A DNA stretch of 64,000 nt from JAICLK01 sp963810525 (GTDB lineage: Bacteria > Patescibacteriota > Saccharimonadia > Saccharimonadales > UBA4665): positions 806,001 through 870,000 of the forward strand of contig CAWENB010000003.1 in assembly GCA_963810525.1 (NCBI GenBank), given 5' to 3'. Positions 62,151 through 64,000 of this stretch are shown in pieces. The translations under genes and the position numbers were made by a program. The notes under the pieces are model-generated. The model did not search any database. It worked only from the letters and a program-made list of their open reading frames with translations, and was not told the DNA's origin. Within the stretch, counting starts at the first letter, position 1. Every line of letters starts with the position of its first letter.

Positions 62151-62657
62151 CTATTTAGTATATGGGCATAACTTGGTAAGAGTGTGCAATAGAAGAGGCC
62201 GATAATCTGTGCCTAATATGTAGGCATGGTCCGCCCAATAGACTCTGCTTTTGGCGGTTTCGTGAGCGCTTCCCGGTCGTGGCGGGTGGATACGTCCGAC
62301 CCAAATGTCGTATAGCTCATAGTGCCCATGATCGTCTCGCCGAAGCTTAATGGACAGATATCGAGTGGCGCTTGGGCTACCATTCTTAACTAACCTCGTG
62401 TAGATCGTATCGTGCAGAAATTGAGCATATAAAATGTTGTCCTGTTCATCTGTCTTGACAATAAAGCTATAGCCTACGAGGCGGCCCATATTAAGATTAA
62501 CGTTTACTTGCTGGCCGCTAGCCGACAACTGGCTTATGGCTTCTCTCGCCAGATTAACCAATCGAGGCTGGAAAGCAATCTGCTTACCAGCTGGCGAGTG
62601 TACGAGATCAACGTATACTGGGATATTATTTTGCGTGTTTCCTAATGGATGATTCAT
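62151..62657 (-). CDS. Orphan protein in operon with an ATP-grasp gene
   Basis: 168 residues, soluble; RYLSIKLRRDDHGHYELYDIW and KSRVYWADHAYILGTDYRPL are its most structured parts. It starts 4 nt after the ATP-grasp gene stops, so it may be that enzyme's partner or substrate. Not recognised. Confidence 0.6.
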   Translation of the reverse strand: MNHPLGNTQNNIPVYVDLVHSPAGKQIAFQPRLVNLAREAISQLSASGQQVNVNLNMGRLVGYSFIVKTDEQDNILYAQFLHDTIYTRLVKNGSPSATRYLSIKLRRDDHGHYELYDIWVGRIHPPRPGSAHETAKSRVYWADHAYILGTDYRPLLLHTLTKLCPYTK

Positions 62658-62661
62658 AGGA

Positions 62662-63465
62662 TTATCTCGCTGCTGGTCGTAGCCCTTGGGACGCTATCAG
62701 GGGTGCATCGGCTCGAGATACGCTGGCTTCTTCTTCGAGTATGGCCGTGAGGAAAAGGCGGGCAATATCTACAGGAGGCCCCGAGGTGGGTTCGTGAAAC
62801 CACTGAAGGTCAGGCGTTGTATTGACCTCCAAAAGATGCGAGCGCCCTAAAGAGTCGATCAGATAATCGACCGCCGCGAATGACAGACCGAGCACGTTGG
62901 CAACCCGTAATGCAGATTTAATCATTGCCGGATTCCAAGCTTCTCGGGGTAATGCAATGCATTTGAGTGAGCGATCTGCCTGTACTGAAGTCCCGTATTC
63001 GCTATGGTAGACTCCCACAACGTCGTCATTTAGCACAAGATATCGCATTTCCCTCCCCCTTATATATTTTTCGAGAATATATTTGCTGATCTCCAGGCCC
63101 TGGAGTTGCAGGACTTCTGTCACGATATGGATATCTTGTGAGCCAGATCCACGGGTGGGCTTTGCGATGATTTTTCGATATCGGTCAAGGAACACCGCCG
63201 CCTCTTGCTGTGTCTTAGGCTGGCAGAACGGTATATTCGGTATGCCGTTACGTTCCAAGACGAGGCGCGTCAGGTACTTGTTCTTTGACAGGCTGGCGCC
63301 GACGTGTGAGTTTAGCGGGCTGCGTGCGAAGTTGATGTAGTATTCGCCGTAAGCTGTCGTAAAGGCAAACAGCCCATTCGGAGTCAGCCAAGACGGGCGC
63401 AAACCCATTTGCTCGGCACACCTATATAACAACTCAGCCGTGCTGAGCCGTCGGGCATTAGTCAT
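62662..63465 (-). CDS. RimK-like ATP-grasp ligase
   Basis: 267 residues: KNKYLTRLVLERNGIPNIPF, Lys in IIAKPTRGSGSQDIHIV, ILEKYIRGREMRYLVLNDDV, and the metal site LLEVNTTPDLQWFHEP. It fits RimK/cyanophycin-type peptide ligation, short at the N-terminus. Different in type from the tandem pair at 46.7-49.4 kb. No ribosome site is seen. Confidence 0.8.
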   Translation of the reverse strand: MTNARRLSTAELLYRCAEQMGLRPSWLTPNGLFAFTTAYGEYYINFARSPLNSHVGASLSKNKYLTRLVLERNGIPNIPFCQPKTQQEAAVFLDRYRKIIAKPTRGSGSQDIHIVTEVLQLQGLEISKYILEKYIRGREMRYLVLNDDVVGVYHSEYGTSVQADRSLKCIALPREAWNPAMIKSALRVANVLGLSFAAVDYLIDSLGRSHLLEVNTTPDLQWFHEPTSGPPVDIARLFLTAILEEEASVSRADAPLIASQGLRPAAR

Positions 63466-63495
63466 AGTTGTAGTTGTGTTGCAGCGGAACGCTGA

Positions 63496-63795
63496 TTAGC
63501 GGCGCTGAAACCCACCTCGAAGGTTATTGTCATATTGAGGACGTTCTTCTCGGGGGCGGGCTATGTTAACGATGATAGACCGGCCTTCGAAGTCATTGCC
63601 ATTGAGTGCGCTGATTGCCTTTTGCGCAGCGTCTTGGTCTTCCATCTCCACGAAGGCGAAGCCTTTGGACTGACCCGTGTCTCGATCTTTTATTACGGAC
63701 ACGCTTGTCACGGTACCATACTGAGCAAAGAGGGTACGAAGGGAGTCTTCGGTGGTTTCGTAAGATAGTTTGCCGACAAATAGTTTAGTTGCCAT
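63496..63795 (-). CDS. RRM RNA-binding protein
   Basis: 99 residues: one RNA-recognition motif with RNP2 KLFVGKLSY and RNP1 SKGFAFVEM, then a short Arg/Gly-containing tail (NLRGGFQRR). Similar small proteins in cyanobacteria and others respond to cold. GAAAGG precedes the ATG; the probable TAAAAT promoter lies more than 100 nt upstream, so there is a long leader. Confidence 0.92.
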   Translation of the reverse strand: MATKLFVGKLSYETTEDSLRTLFAQYGTVTSVSVIKDRDTGQSKGFAFVEMEDQDAAQKAISALNGNDFEGRSIIVNIARPREERPQYDNNLRGGFQRR

Positions 63796-64000
63796 TGATG
63801 CTAAGCCTTTCTAATGAGCTGATATTATGCGAGACAGGGTCTTTCGCCTTAGCCGAGAATAGAATGAGCTTTTATGGCTTCACCATACGCCAGGATAACT
63901 TGTAGAATAACTTGCTATCTGTATTTTAGCACATATAGCAAAAATTTCTCAGAGCAGCACAATCACTCACTACATCCGGGACACTCCCGTTCGCGGAATA
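63796..64000 (-). promoter_or_regulatory. Long leader/promoter region of the RRM gene
   Basis: A TTGCTA/TAAAAT pair near 63921-63945 on the minus strand would give a leader of over 100 nt, unlike the short leaders of most genes here. Cold-shock-type RNA regulation is a possibility. Approximate positions. Confidence 0.35.

Noticed and set aside
1..64000. CRISPR array, prophage or UGA-recoded genome
   Set aside because: No regular spaced repeats, no phage structural genes, and TGA acts as a normal stop at many gene ends.

Overview
The window (about 50% GC, stop codons TAA/TAG/TGA all used normally, standard code) looks like a chromosomal segment of a monoderm Patescibacterium, most likely a Saccharibacteria (TM7)-type genome. 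The supports are an exported-protein set typical of a single-membrane cell (LytR-CpsA-Psr protein, LPxTG-like anchor, CvpA-trypsin protease, VKOR), very compact coding, many small orphan membrane proteins, and a high share of genes that appear to be transcribed without a 5' leader. No rRNA or CRISPR is present. Placement is inference; no marker gene was compared.

Layout. 0-9.7 kb: a membrane-anchored ClpC-like AAA+ ATPase running off the left edge, a methyltransferase-Nudix fusion, tRNA-Ser(GGA), a MacB-type ABC exporter pair, an NRAMP-like transporter, VKOR and a MarP-like protease. 9.8-20 kb: a UvrD/RecB-nuclease helicase, MscS channel, FMN reductase, membrane-anchored orphan, YjbQ, a FAM173-like methyltransferase, and a convergent pair of secreted proteins of types best known from fungi (G1 peptidase, spherulin-4 domain). 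20-25.5 kb: orphan genes including two paralogues, a probable small RNA with consensus promoter and terminator, and the first copy of a 1,089-bp insertion sequence. 25.5-35 kb: pgl-zwf (oxidative pentose-phosphate entry), LCP protein, phospholipase D-like protein, CNNM/CBS protein, Fur-family and PH-PNPOx genes. 35-45 kb: Crp-type regulator, HAD phosphatase, glycosidase-like propeller, ricin-NlpC/P60 hydrolase, and a marR-isochorismatase-MFS operon whose transporter is split by the second identical IS copy. 45-55 kb: PerM-like permease, two tandem ATP-grasp ligases divergent from a DUF2267 gene around a perfect Crp-type palindrome, a Cys/His-repeat exported protein, and small enzymes. 55-64 kb: a divergent marR/MFS pair, YdeI and DUF1801 proteins, a decayed VOC gene, two double-stranded-beta-helix (oxygenase-like) proteins, a PH-like operon, a third ATP-grasp gene and an RRM RNA-binding protein.

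How it fits together. The segment is rich in surface and stress functions: disulfide formation (VKOR) alongside Cys-rich exported proteins, wall assembly and hydrolysis, efflux pumps under MarR control, and regulators (Crp, Fur, three MarR) whose own promoters carry plausible operators. The strongest genome-wide signal is architectural: about two dozen first genes of transcription units have a -10 hexamer 6-11 nt before the ATG and no Shine-Dalgarno, while genes inside operons have good Shine-Dalgarno sites or stop-start overlaps.
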